A stretch of 64,000 nucleotides of DNA, taken from the NCBI RefSeq assembly GCF_937129435.1, contig NZ_CAKZNF010000089.1, positions 62,001 to 126,000 on the forward strand, read 5' to 3'. A program made the translations under genes and the position numbers. A model generated the notes under the pieces. The model worked only from the letters and a program-made list of their open reading frames with translations, was not told where the DNA came from and ran no database searches. Positions within the stretch are counted from its first letter, which is position 1; each line of letters starts with the position of its first letter. Positions 1-9,339 of this stretch are shown piece by piece. This DNA comes from an uncultured Parasphingopyxis sp. (GTDB lineage: Bacteria > Pseudomonadota > Alphaproteobacteria > Sphingomonadales > Sphingomonadaceae).

Positions 1-2
1 GC

Positions 3-779
3 AAGTCGGAAGTGATTGCCCATCTCGGCGGCGGGCCGAACGGCGCGGCGCTCGGGCCCGATGGCGCGCTCTATGTCTGCAACAATGGCGGCATGGACTG
101 GACGCGTGGGCCGAATGGCGAGATCAATCCGACAGCCAAGCGGACGGATGCGAAGGAAACAGGGCGCATCGAACGCGTCGATCTGGGGACCGGTAGCGTC
201 GATCGGATCTACGATTGTTGCGACGGGCGAAAGCTCGGTTCGCCAAACGATATCGTCTTCGACGCCGAGGGGGCGTTCTGGTTCACCGACTTCGGCAGGA
301 GCGCGCCGGGTACCGAGGGCGAATCGTCGATTCACTATGCCCTCCCCGACGGATCGATCATCGTCGAAGCGGCGCTCGGCTCGAGCTTCAACGGCGTCGG
401 CCTCTCGCCCGGTGGCGGCACGCTCTACGCCGCAGAAACCATGAGCACGATGCTATGGGCTTGGCCGGTCGAGGATGAAGGACGGCTCGGCGAACAACGT
501 CTGGTCGGTACCGGCGCGGACGGCGCAGGGTTCGACAGTCTGGCGCTCACCGACGCCGGCAATATCTGCGTGGCAACACTCTATGGCGGCGCCGGCATGA
601 CAACGTTCACCCCCGATGGCGACAGCACCCATATCGCGCTTCCGGACATGTTCACGACGAATATCTGCTTCGGCGGCACGGACCGCCGCACCGCGTTCAT
701 CACTCTGGCGCATACCGGCAAGATCATTGCTGTGGATTGGCCCGAGCCGGGCCTTGTCCTCCACTTCAACCCATATTGA
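3..779 (+). CDS. SMP-30/gluconolactonase/LRE family protein (5' end outside window)
   Basis: Frame is open to the window edge; beta-propeller motifs LGSPNDIVFDAEGAFWFTDFG and SFNGVGLSPGGGTLYAAET. Confidence 0.8.
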   Translation, partial: KSEVIAHLGGGPNGAALGPDGALYVCNNGGMDWTRGPNGEINPTAKRTDAKETGRIERVDLGTGSVDRIYDCCDGRKLGSPNDIVFDAEGAFWFTDFGRSAPGTEGESSIHYALPDGSIIVEAALGSSFNGVGLSPGGGTLYAAETMSTMLWAWPVEDEGRLGEQRLVGTGADGAGFDSLALTDAGNICVATLYGGAGMTTFTPDGDSTHIALPDMFTTNICFGGTDRRTAFITLAHTGKIIAVDWPEPGLVLHFNPY

Positions 780-792
780 TGCTTCGCTTCCG

Positions 793-1866
793 ATGACATC
801 CGCTTCCGACCGTGACGAGCTTGCCAATCCGGAGAGGCTGGCCATCTGGCTCGATGAGCATATTCCCGAACTCGGCAACGGTCCTCTCCGGATCGAGCAG
901 CTGCATGGCGGCACTTCGAACGTGATCCTTACGCTCGATCGCGGCGAGCGGACGATGGTGCTGCGCCGACCGCCCCCGGTACCGCCCCCGGGGAGCGAAA
1001 GGACCGTGCTTCGCGAGGCGCGTGTGCTGACTGCGCTCAATGGCACCAACGTGCCGCATCCGCATTGTTTCGGCAGCTGCGACGACGCGCACGTCATCGG
1101 CGTCCCCTTCTATGTGATGGAGCGTGTCGAAGGCTGGGCGGCCGAACTGCGTGGCGAGCGGATTTATCACCGCGCGCCGTTCGATACGATGCCGTGCGAA
1201 TATGGTATCGCCTATGCGATGGTCGACGGCCTGATCGCGTTGGCGAATGTCGACTATCGCGCCGTCGGCCTCGAAGGGTTTGGCAGGCCCGACGGCTTTC
1301 TCGAACGCCAGGTCGACCGTTGGGACCGCCAGCTCGATTCCTATGCCGAGTTGTACAACTATCCCGGCCGACACATTCCGGGGCACGATTATGCCCGCGA
1401 CTGGCTGCGCGCCAACATCCCCGACGATTTTCGCGCGGGCATCATCCATGGCGATGTCGGCACGCCCAATGCGTTATTTGCCTTCGACCGGCCGGCGCGC
1501 TTGACCGCGCTGATCGATTGGGAGCTTTCGACGATCGGCGATCCGCTGATCGACCTCGCCTGGTTCACGAACAAGCTGCGCGATTGCGACAACCCGGAGC
1601 GCACCAGCGAGAACGTGCTCTACAACATCGAAAATTTTCCGACCCGGCAGGAGCTGGCGCGCTATTATGCAGCCGGTACGGGGCGCAATCTCTCGCACTT
1701 CGACTATTACTGCATCTTGGCGCTGTTCAAGGGCGGGTGCATCCTCGAATACAAAGTGGCGCAGGCGGCGGCGGGTATCCTGCCCGAAGCGACCGGCCGC
1801 TTCTTCGACAAGCTGGTTCTGGGCAATTTCGCAAAGGCCGAAGAGCTTGCCCGCCGCGCCGGATAG
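793..1866 (+). CDS. Aminoglycoside-phosphotransferase-like kinase (ACAD10/11- or LvaA-like phosphotransferase)
   Basis: LHGGTSNVILTL, GIIHGDVGTPNALF and ALIDWELSTIGDPLIDLAW kinase motifs; internal ATG chosen over the ORF start at 616. Confidence 0.85.
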   Translation: MTSASDRDELANPERLAIWLDEHIPELGNGPLRIEQLHGGTSNVILTLDRGERTMVLRRPPPVPPPGSERTVLREARVLTALNGTNVPHPHCFGSCDDAHVIGVPFYVMERVEGWAAELRGERIYHRAPFDTMPCEYGIAYAMVDGLIALANVDYRAVGLEGFGRPDGFLERQVDRWDRQLDSYAELYNYPGRHIPGHDYARDWLRANIPDDFRAGIIHGDVGTPNALFAFDRPARLTALIDWELSTIGDPLIDLAWFTNKLRDCDNPERTSENVLYNIENFPTRQELARYYAAGTGRNLSHFDYYCILALFKGGCILEYKVAQAAAGILPEATGRFFDKLVLGNFAKAEELARRAG

Positions 1867-1876
1867 GAGAGAGGAT

Positions 1877-3208
1877 ATGTACGATTTTTCGGTCGAACCC
1901 GAATTTCAGGAAAAGCTCGACTGGATGCGAGGCTTCGTCGATGCCGAGTGCGCCGACCTCGATATTCTTTTCCCCGATCATGGCGACCCTTATGATGTCC
2001 GCAACGAGGCTTCGCGCGAAATCCTGAGACCACTACAACAGCGCGTCAAAGAGGAGGGTCTATGGGCCTGTCATCTCGGCCCGGACCTCGGTGGACCGGG
2101 CTATGGCCAGCTCAAGCTCGGCCTGATGAACGAAATCCTCGGCCGCTCCTATTGGGCACCGACCGTTTTCGGCACCGCTGCGCCCGACACCGGCAACGCC
2201 GAAATCCTCGCACTGTTCGGCACCGACGAACAGAAGCAACGCTATCTCGAGCCGCTGATGGACGGTGACATTGTCTCGTGCTTTTCGATGACGGAGCCGC
2301 AGGCCGGGGCCGATCCCAAGGAATTCGAATGCCGCGCCTATCGCGACGGCGACGAATGGGTGATCGACGGCCATAAATGGTTCTCGTCGAACGCGCGTTT
2401 TGCGGAATTCCTGATCGTCATGGCGGTCACGAACCCGGAAAATCCGCCGCACCAACGGATGTCGATGCTGATCGTCCCGACGGACACACCCGGCGTCGAG
2501 ATTATTCGCAACGTGAAGACGCTTGGCGATCATCCTGCGCTCGATACCGGCATCCATGCCTATATCCATTACGACAAAGTGCGGGTTCCGCTCGACGCAA
2601 TGCTGGGCGGGCCGGGTGAGGGTTTCAAGGTCGCACAGGCGCGCCTCGGCGGCGGCCGCATCCACCATGCGATGCGCACCGTCGGCAAGTGCAGCCAGGC
2701 GCTCGACATGATGCTCGAGCGCGCCGTCACGCGGCGCGCGCAGGGCAAGACGATCGGCGAGCATCAGATGGTGCAGGCGATGATCGCGGACAGCGCGATA
2801 GAGTTGGAACAGTTTCGCCTGCTCGTCCTCAAGACGGCATGGACGATCGACGAGGTGGAAGCCGGCCGTCAGCCGCACAGCGCCTCGCGCCAGCTGATCG
2901 GCATGTGCAAGGTGACGATGGCGAAGGTCTATCACGACATCACCCAGCGGGCGATCCAGATCCATGGCAGCCTCGGCGTCACGCTGGAACTGCCGCTTGT
3001 CGATATGTGGGCCGGCGTTCTGAGCCTTTCTCTGGCCGACGGCCCGACGGAGGTTCACAAGGTGCAGGTCGCCAAGACGCTGCTCAAAAATGCCGAACCG
3101 CAAAACGGCCTCTTCCCGAGCAAGCACATCCCGACGCGACTCGATATCGCGCGGGACAAGCACCGGACGATCCTCGCTAAACATGGCTTGCTGGAGAATG
3201 CCGCATGA
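1877..3208 (+). CDS. Acyl-CoA dehydrogenase family protein
   Basis: ACAD motifs CFSMTEPQAGADP, WVIDGHKWFSSNA, AIQIHGSLGVT; RBS-like sequence before ATG at 1877. Confidence 0.92.
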   Translation: MYDFSVEPEFQEKLDWMRGFVDAECADLDILFPDHGDPYDVRNEASREILRPLQQRVKEEGLWACHLGPDLGGPGYGQLKLGLMNEILGRSYWAPTVFGTAAPDTGNAEILALFGTDEQKQRYLEPLMDGDIVSCFSMTEPQAGADPKEFECRAYRDGDEWVIDGHKWFSSNARFAEFLIVMAVTNPENPPHQRMSMLIVPTDTPGVEIIRNVKTLGDHPALDTGIHAYIHYDKVRVPLDAMLGGPGEGFKVAQARLGGGRIHHAMRTVGKCSQALDMMLERAVTRRAQGKTIGEHQMVQAMIADSAIELEQFRLLVLKTAWTIDEVEAGRQPHSASRQLIGMCKVTMAKVYHDITQRAIQIHGSLGVTLELPLVDMWAGVLSLSLADGPTEVHKVQVAKTLLKNAEPQNGLFPSKHIPTRLDIARDKHRTILAKHGLLENAA

Positions 3209-3951
3209 CCCCCGATCCGCTCTTCGATTTCACCGGCAAGGTTGCGCTCGTGACTGGCGGTTCTCGCGGCCTCGGCTACGAAATGGTCAAGGCGCTGGCC
3301 GAACGCGGAGCGGATGTGGTGATTGCCAGCCGCAAGCTCGACAAATGCGAAGAGGTCGCCGCGGAGGTCCGCTCGCTGGGGCGTCGCGCCCTGCCATTTT
3401 CCGCGCATTGCGGCAGGTGGGATGAAATCGACGATTTGATCGAAGCCGCCTATGGCGAGTTCGGGCGGATCGACATCCTCATCAATAACGCCGGTATGTC
3501 GCCGCCCTTCCCCAGCCACGAAATCCCCGAAAACCTGTTCGATTCGGTGATGAACCTGAATTTCAAGGGTCCGTTCCGCCTCGCCTCGCAGATAGGCCAT
3601 CGAATGGCGCAGGGCGATGGCGGCTGCATCATCAACATCAGCTCGACCGGCGCGCTTATGGCGCTGCCAGGCGTCGTTCCCTATGGCGCGGCAAAGGCTG
3701 CGCTCAACGCGATGACCGTCTCGCTAAGCCGTGAATACGCGCCCAAGGTGCGCGTCAACACGATCTCGGCCGGCCCCTTCCTGACCGATATCTCCCAGGC
3801 CTGGGAACCGAAGAAGCGGGAGAAGCAGCCCGTCGCGCTGGGCCGGCCCGGCAATCCCGAAGAAATCGTCACGGCCGCGCTGGCGCTCGCCAGCCCCGCC
3901 TCCTCCTTCACGACAGGAGCGCTGATCCGCGTCGACGGCGGGCAGCGCTAA
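3205..3951 (+). CDS. SDR family oxidoreductase
   Basis: TGGSRGLG, NNAG and YGAAKAA motifs; ATGA overlap with the preceding ACAD. Confidence 0.93.
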   Translation: MTPDPLFDFTGKVALVTGGSRGLGYEMVKALAERGADVVIASRKLDKCEEVAAEVRSLGRRALPFSAHCGRWDEIDDLIEAAYGEFGRIDILINNAGMSPPFPSHEIPENLFDSVMNLNFKGPFRLASQIGHRMAQGDGGCIINISSTGALMALPGVVPYGAAKAALNAMTVSLSREYAPKVRVNTISAGPFLTDISQAWEPKKREKQPVALGRPGNPEEIVTAALALASPASSFTTGALIRVDGGQR

Positions 3952-3997
3952 GGCAACCCTTTATCGCAATTGCTTTGCGGAACGCCGGCTCGCGACC

Positions 3998-5251
3998 CTA
4001 GACGCGTTCGATAATCACCGCGGGTGCCATGCCGCCCGCCGCGCACATGGTGACGAGGCCGACCTGCTTGTCCTGCCGTTCGAGCTCGTCGAGCACGGTG
4101 CCGATCAGGATCGAGCCGGTGGCGCCCATCGGGTGGCCGAGCGCGATCGCGCCGCCATTGACGTTCACGGTGCTGCGATCGAGATCGAGGTCGCGCATGA
4201 ACTTTTCCGCGACCACGGCGAAGGCTTCGTTGATTTCCCACAGATCGATATCGCTCGTTGTCATGCCCGCACGTTCCAGCGCCTTTCTAGCGGCAGGCAC
4301 CGGAGCGTTGAGCATCAGCGTCGGATCGTCGCCGACGTTGATCGCGGTGACGATCCTCGCGCGCGGTTTCCAGCCCTGATTGTCGGCATAACCCTTCGAC
4401 GCCATCAGTATTGCCGCCGACCCGTCGACCACGCCGGAGCTGTTGCCGGCATGGTGCACGCCTTCCCATTCGAGATCGGGATAGCGTTTCTGGATCGACT
4501 GGCGGAAGGTCGGGCCGCCCGGATACATTTCCATATCGGCAACGGCGTCGAACGACGCCTTCAGTTCGGCCAGCCCCTCGGCCGTCGTTTGCGGCCGCGG
4601 GAATTCCTCATGGTCCAGCGCCACGCTGCCGTCGACATTGAGAACGGCGACGACACTCTTGTCGAAGCGCCCTTCCTCGATAGCCCTCGCCGCGCGCTTC
4701 TGGCTTTCGAGCCCGACCGCGTCGACATCCTTGCGCGTAATGCCTTCCTTCGCCGCGATCGCATCGCCGCACACGCCCTGGTGCGACTGGGGATGGAGCT
4801 TGGCCAGTTCGGGATTGCCCGCCCCCATGCCGAGCGGCCCGGAGCCCGCCGCCATCTCATCCTGCATGACCGTCTGGTGCAGCGACATCATGTCGGTGCC
4901 GCCGGCAACGACGCAATCCTCAAGCCCCGCCATGATCTGGCCGGCGGCCAATCCGACCGAGGTGATGCCACCGCCGCAAAAGCGATCGAGCGTCATGCCG
5001 GATGCCTTGACGTCATATCCGGCTGCCAGCGCCGACATGCGTCCGATATCGCCGCCCTGCTTTCCCTTCTGGACGCTCGTCGACCAGATGACGTCGTCGA
5101 CTTCGCCGGTTTTCAGGTCGTTGCGCTCGGCAATTGCCTTGAGCACGGTCGCGCCGAGATGCTGCGGATGCAGATGCGCCAACGACCCCTTGCCGATCTT
5201 GCCGATGCCCCGCGGCGTCCGGCATGAGTCGATGATATAGGCGTCGGCCAT
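3998..5251 (-). CDS. Acetyl-CoA C-acyltransferase (thiolase)
   Basis: DRFCGGGITSV, NEAFAVVAEKF, NVNGGAIALGHPMGATGS and CAAGGMAPAVIIE motifs. Confidence 0.93.
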   Translation of the reverse strand: MADAYIIDSCRTPRGIGKIGKGSLAHLHPQHLGATVLKAIAERNDLKTGEVDDVIWSTSVQKGKQGGDIGRMSALAAGYDVKASGMTLDRFCGGGITSVGLAAGQIMAGLEDCVVAGGTDMMSLHQTVMQDEMAAGSGPLGMGAGNPELAKLHPQSHQGVCGDAIAAKEGITRKDVDAVGLESQKRAARAIEEGRFDKSVVAVLNVDGSVALDHEEFPRPQTTAEGLAELKASFDAVADMEMYPGGPTFRQSIQKRYPDLEWEGVHHAGNSSGVVDGSAAILMASKGYADNQGWKPRARIVTAINVGDDPTLMLNAPVPAARKALERAGMTTSDIDLWEINEAFAVVAEKFMRDLDLDRSTVNVNGGAIALGHPMGATGSILIGTVLDELERQDKQVGLVTMCAAGGMAPAVIIERV

Positions 5252-5292
5252 CCTAAGATTCCTTTTCGGCTGTCATGAAATTCCGTTTGTGA

Positions 5293-5311
5293 TAGATAAC
5301 CAAGTTATATA
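5293..5311. promoter_or_regulatory. 19-bp operator-like palindrome, site 1 (tagATAACcaaGTTATata)
   Basis: Inverted repeat ATAAC-n3-GTTAT between divergent thiolase and DUF2889 genes; recurs at 9 other promoters. Confidence 0.85.
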
Positions 5312-6336
5312 TGTCGATCAATATGAATGCAGTTCTTGCGGCACCCGCCAACCCGTCCGGCCATGTCCCCAACAGGCGTCCCGATTCGATCCGCCGCACA
5401 TCGACGATCAGCACGCATTGGCCTGACGGCTTCGGTGAACCCATGGTCATGCGCGGTCAGGCGCGCGACATCTTCACCGATGAAAAGGGCGCAATCGACC
5501 TCATAGCGGAGGACGAATTCCGAATTCGCGCAACGGCCAGGCGGGAAATCCTGGCCATCGAAGTCTTTCCCGACCGCCCCGAAGCGCAGAAACTCGTCGG
5601 GTGCCGCGCCGGAGGCCAGTCGCGCTCGGTCCTTGCCGAGGCACTACCCGATGAAAAGGCGGCCGGTACGCCGCTCTACCTGCTGCTCGACGATTTTGCG
5701 GGCGCGAGCCTTGTCGCGGGCTGGGCATGGTCGCGCTGGGTCGATGACTGGCGGGCAATGGCGCGCACAAAGGGAACGGCCAGCACCGCCGGGAAAAACG
5801 GCAACATGGCCGGGATCTGCGCGGGCTTCAGGCCGGGCTCTACCGCGCTCGACGATCAGGGTTCGGCGCGTCAGGACGTACAGAGTTTCGCCAAGGTCCC
5901 ATCGCTCGTCGATCCGGAAGACCCGGAAGGATGGCACGCACTTTCCGAACAGGAGGGCGTCGGCAAGCGGCGGGCGCGCTGGATCGACATCTGGCGCGAG
6001 GACGGACTGATTCAGATGGATATCGGCTTCCAGGACAGCGGTACGACACCCGAAGGCGATCACCGGGCCGCCATCCACGAATATCGCGTCCGCGCGACGG
6101 CGGATCCCGATACGCTCGTCCTCTCATCGGTCGATGTCGATCCCCGCGTCCTGCCCTTCCGCGAATGCCCGGCCGCTTCGCCCAATGCAGCTATAATGGT
6201 GGGTACGCCGCTGCGTGAACTGCGCGAAGCGGTCTTGCTCGAGTTGAAGGGAACAGCGGGGTGCACGCATCTCAATGACGTGCTCCGATCGATGGCTGAA
6301 GTGCCGCAACTGGCAGCACATCTTCGGAACGGCTAA
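5311..6336 (+). CDS. DUF2889 domain-containing protein
   Basis: C-terminal LRELREAVLLELKGTAGCTHLNDVLRSMAEVPQL pattern typical of DUF2889; true start may be a later ATG because the operator ends at 5311. Confidence 0.7.
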   Translation: MSINMNAVLAAPANPSGHVPNRRPDSIRRTSTISTHWPDGFGEPMVMRGQARDIFTDEKGAIDLIAEDEFRIRATARREILAIEVFPDRPEAQKLVGCRAGGQSRSVLAEALPDEKAAGTPLYLLLDDFAGASLVAGWAWSRWVDDWRAMARTKGTASTAGKNGNMAGICAGFRPGSTALDDQGSARQDVQSFAKVPSLVDPEDPEGWHALSEQEGVGKRRARWIDIWREDGLIQMDIGFQDSGTTPEGDHRAAIHEYRVRATADPDTLVLSSVDVDPRVLPFRECPAASPNAAIMVGTPLRELREAVLLELKGTAGCTHLNDVLRSMAEVPQLAAHLRNG

Positions 6337-6356
6337 GGCGAAGACCGGAGGCGCCG

Positions 6357-7580
6357 ATGCCGCAACGAACATTCGAAGGTTTTGGCGGGCTGAGCCTTGC
6401 CGCTGACATCTACGGTCAGGAAGACGACCCTTGCGTGCTGCTCATCCCCAGTGCCGGTCAGTCGAGAGAAACATGGCGGGCTGCGGCAGAATCATTGGCG
6501 GCCACGGGCCGCTATGTCGTCAGCGTCGATTTGCGCGGCCATGGCGGTAGCGCCCGCCCCGAAGACGGCCGCTACGATCTCGATGCCTATGTCGGAGACC
6601 TCTCGGCGATCCTCGCCCAATTGTCCTCGCGCCCCGTCATTGTCGGCGCCTCTCTGGGAGGCTGGATCGCCATGACGGTGCTCGGCGAGGGCGGCCCCGA
6701 CCTCGCGAGCGGCCTGGTCCTCGTCGATTCGCCGCCGCACATGGAGCCTGACAAGGCCAGGCAGGTCGGCGCAACTTTGAGGAGATATGCCGAAACGAGC
6801 GACGACATCGGCTTCGATCCCCGTTCGGTTGCGGGGATGAACCTGCCAGCGGTCGAGGAGCGGCTAGCCAAAGCTGCCGTCGCGCTGAAGCTGCCCACGC
6901 TCGTGATCCGCGGCGCGAACAGCGAACTTTCGACGCGCGAATCCGTACAAGAGCTTACCGCAAGCATTGCCGAAGCCGAGGCCGTCGAAATCGAAAATGC
7001 CGGTCACCTCGTCGCCATCGATCAAGCCGACGCGTTCAACGCGGTGCTGCTGGAATTTCTGGAACGGCGGATACCCCGCGATCCGCCCGAATATCAGGCG
7101 GGCTCGGACAGCCGCACGCTTCGCGACGCCCTTGGCTGCTTCGCCACCGGCGTGACGGTAGTAACGGCCGTCGACGATGCAGGCACCCCCGTCGGGCTGA
7201 CTGCCAACAGTTTTACTTCCGTTTCGCTCGACCCTGAACTGCTACTTGTCTGCCTTGCCAAAACCGCATCCAGCCTCTCGGTCTTCGAAGAGACGGAACA
7301 TTTCGCGGTCAATGTCCTTCATATCGGCCAGCAGCCGGTTTCGAACCGGTTTGCCATGAAGGGCGAGGACCGGTTCGCCGAAACCGACTGTGAAACCTGG
7401 TCGACCGGCGTACCGATCATCAAGCGGTCGCTGGCCAGTTTCGAGTGCCGGAAATATGCGATGCACGATGGCGGCGACCATGTGATCCTGATCGGCAGAG
7501 TCGATCGCGTCCGGTTCGAACCAAGACGCGATCCGCTGCTGTATTTCCGCGGCAAATATCGCCGCCTGCACTTCGCCTGA
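6357..7580 (+). CDS. Fusion protein: alpha/beta hydrolase + flavin reductase-like (FMN-binding split barrel) domain
   Basis: N-terminal VDLRGHGGSARP and VGASLGGWIAM (nucleophile elbow); C-terminal FATGVTVVTAVDDAGTPVGLTANSFTSVSLDPELLLVCL, typical of flavin reductases. Confidence 0.88.
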   Translation: MPQRTFEGFGGLSLAADIYGQEDDPCVLLIPSAGQSRETWRAAAESLAATGRYVVSVDLRGHGGSARPEDGRYDLDAYVGDLSAILAQLSSRPVIVGASLGGWIAMTVLGEGGPDLASGLVLVDSPPHMEPDKARQVGATLRRYAETSDDIGFDPRSVAGMNLPAVEERLAKAAVALKLPTLVIRGANSELSTRESVQELTASIAEAEAVEIENAGHLVAIDQADAFNAVLLEFLERRIPRDPPEYQAGSDSRTLRDALGCFATGVTVVTAVDDAGTPVGLTANSFTSVSLDPELLLVCLAKTASSLSVFEETEHFAVNVLHIGQQPVSNRFAMKGEDRFAETDCETWSTGVPIIKRSLASFECRKYAMHDGGDHVILIGRVDRVRFEPRRDPLLYFRGKYRRLHFA

Positions 7581-7593
7581 GCCTTGCGGCACA

Positions 7594-7612
7594 TATCTAA
7601 CTAGGTTAGTGA
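7594..7612. promoter_or_regulatory. Operator-like palindrome, site 2 (tatCTAACtagGTTAGtga), followed by CCTAATTAGG
   Basis: CTAAC-n3-GTTAG, 57 bp before the thiolase-DUF35-CaiB operon; adjacent 10-bp perfect palindrome at 7613-7622. Confidence 0.85.
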
Positions 7613-7668
7613 CCTAATTAGGCACCTGATTGTCTATCAGAGTGAAGCCGGGATATGAGAGGAACGCT

Positions 7669-8880
7669 ATGGGCTGGGCGCATCAGGACAAGACGGCAAT
7701 CGTCGGCATCGGCGCGACCGATTATTATTTGCGCGGCAAGAGCTGGCCGCGCACGATCAACGACATGGCAGGCGAAGCGATCCTTAAAGCCTGCGCAGAC
7801 GCGGGCATCTCGATCAAGGACGTCGACGGTTTCGCCTATTATTCGACCGCCGGCGCCGGCTATCTCGACAAATTCGATACGGCGAGCCTGATGGAAACGC
7901 TCGGCATCCCGCATGTCGGATTTTCCGCGACGCTGACCAGCGGCGGCGGCGGCGCGTCGGGTGCCGCTGGGCTGGCCACGGCCGGCCTGATGAACGAGGA
8001 CTGCAAATATTGCGTCACCGTCATGGCGCTCCAGCAATTGCCGCAGCATCGCCTCGGTGTCGTCGTCGGCGCCGCGGCGCCCAACCCGGAAAACAGCTTT
8101 CTCCAACCATCCGGTCTTGTCGGACCCGGCTACCTGATGTCCGTACTCGCGAGGCGCCACATGCACCTCTATGGAACGCGGCGGGAGGCCTTCAAGGAGA
8201 TCGTCCAGGCGACGCGCGAGCATGCGCTGAACCGGCCCAAGGCCATCCGCAACAAGCCGCTCGAAGACGAGGAATACTGGTCGCAGCCGATGCTCGCCGA
8301 TCCGCTCTGCCGGCTCGATTTCTGTCTCGAAACCGATGGCGCTGTCGCCTTCATCACGACGACGACCGAACGGGCGAAAGATTGCAAACACCCCCCTGCC
8401 CTGATCCATGGCGCAGCGCATGGCGGCACGCGCAACTGGGGCCGCGCCTTCGCCTGGATGGGCATGCAGGACCCCGATTTCGCGTCGTCCGGCCACAAAT
8501 TCGTCGCCGACCGGCTATGGGAGCAGACCGGCCTAACCGCAAAAGACATGAGCTGCGCGCAGATTTACGACCATTTTTCTTGCATGGTCCTGATGCAGCT
8601 CGAGGATTACGGCTTCTGCGAAAAGGGCGAGGGCAATGACTATGTGCTCTCCGGCGCGATCCGATATGCAAATCGCGACACAGTCGAGGGCGCCGTTCCG
8701 GTCAACACCCATGGCGGCAACCTCAACGAGGCGTATATCATCGGCCTGACACATGTCGCCGAGGCGGTCGAACAGATTCGCGGTACGGCGATCAATCAGA
8801 TCGAGGATTGCGAATTCGCATTGAGCACGGGCGGCCCCGCATCGCTCCCGGTTTCGGGCCTGATCCTGAGGAGGGCATAG
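7669..8880 (+). CDS. Thiolase-like / lipid-transfer (SCP2-type) thiolase family protein
   Basis: TAIVGIGATDYYLRGKSWPRT, NTHGGNLNEAYIIGLTHVAEAVEQIRG; RBS before ATG at 7669. Confidence 0.88.
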   Translation: MGWAHQDKTAIVGIGATDYYLRGKSWPRTINDMAGEAILKACADAGISIKDVDGFAYYSTAGAGYLDKFDTASLMETLGIPHVGFSATLTSGGGGASGAAGLATAGLMNEDCKYCVTVMALQQLPQHRLGVVVGAAAPNPENSFLQPSGLVGPGYLMSVLARRHMHLYGTRREAFKEIVQATREHALNRPKAIRNKPLEDEEYWSQPMLADPLCRLDFCLETDGAVAFITTTTERAKDCKHPPALIHGAAHGGTRNWGRAFAWMGMQDPDFASSGHKFVADRLWEQTGLTAKDMSCAQIYDHFSCMVLMQLEDYGFCEKGEGNDYVLSGAIRYANRDTVEGAVPVNTHGGNLNEAYIIGLTHVAEAVEQIRGTAINQIEDCEFALSTGGPASLPVSGLILRRA

Positions 8881-8882
8881 AG

Positions 8883-9329
8883 ATGACGGACAATCGGAAC
8901 ATCAGCTACGGCCCCGCCAACGCCTTGCCGGGAGACCAGATCGCGATCACCACCAATCCGGATACCGAACCCTTTTGGGAAAAGGCGAAGGCGCGCACAT
9001 TGACCGCGTGCCAATGCGCCGATTGCGGCCATTTTCGCATGCCGCCCTCCCCCTATTGCCCGGAATGCCAGTCCTCGAACAAGTCGTGGCCCGAACTGCC
9101 GGGCACGGGCACCGTGTTCAGCTTCGCGATCTGCACCAGGAATCCCAAGAACGGCGAGGACTATGTCTATGTTCCGGTCGTGGTCGAGCTCGACGGCACG
9201 GACGGTGCGCACTTGGTCAGCAATCTCGGCGGATGCGATGCCGACGATGTCGAGATCGGCATGAAGGTCGCCGTCGACTGGAACCCGATCAAGGACGATT
9301 GGGTGCTGCCCGTCTTCAGGCCAGCTTGA
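8883..9329 (+). CDS. Zn-ribbon / OB-fold (DUF35) acyl-CoA-binding protein
   Basis: CQCADCGHFRMPPSPYCPECQS rubredoxin-like Zn ribbon followed by GTGTVFSF OB-fold; directly follows the thiolase gene. Confidence 0.88.
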   Translation: MTDNRNISYGPANALPGDQIAITTNPDTEPFWEKAKARTLTACQCADCGHFRMPPSPYCPECQSSNKSWPELPGTGTVFSFAICTRNPKNGEDYVYVPVVVELDGTDGAHLVSNLGGCDADDVEIGMKVAVDWNPIKDDWVLPVFRPA

Positions 9330-9339
9330 GCGCGGCACG

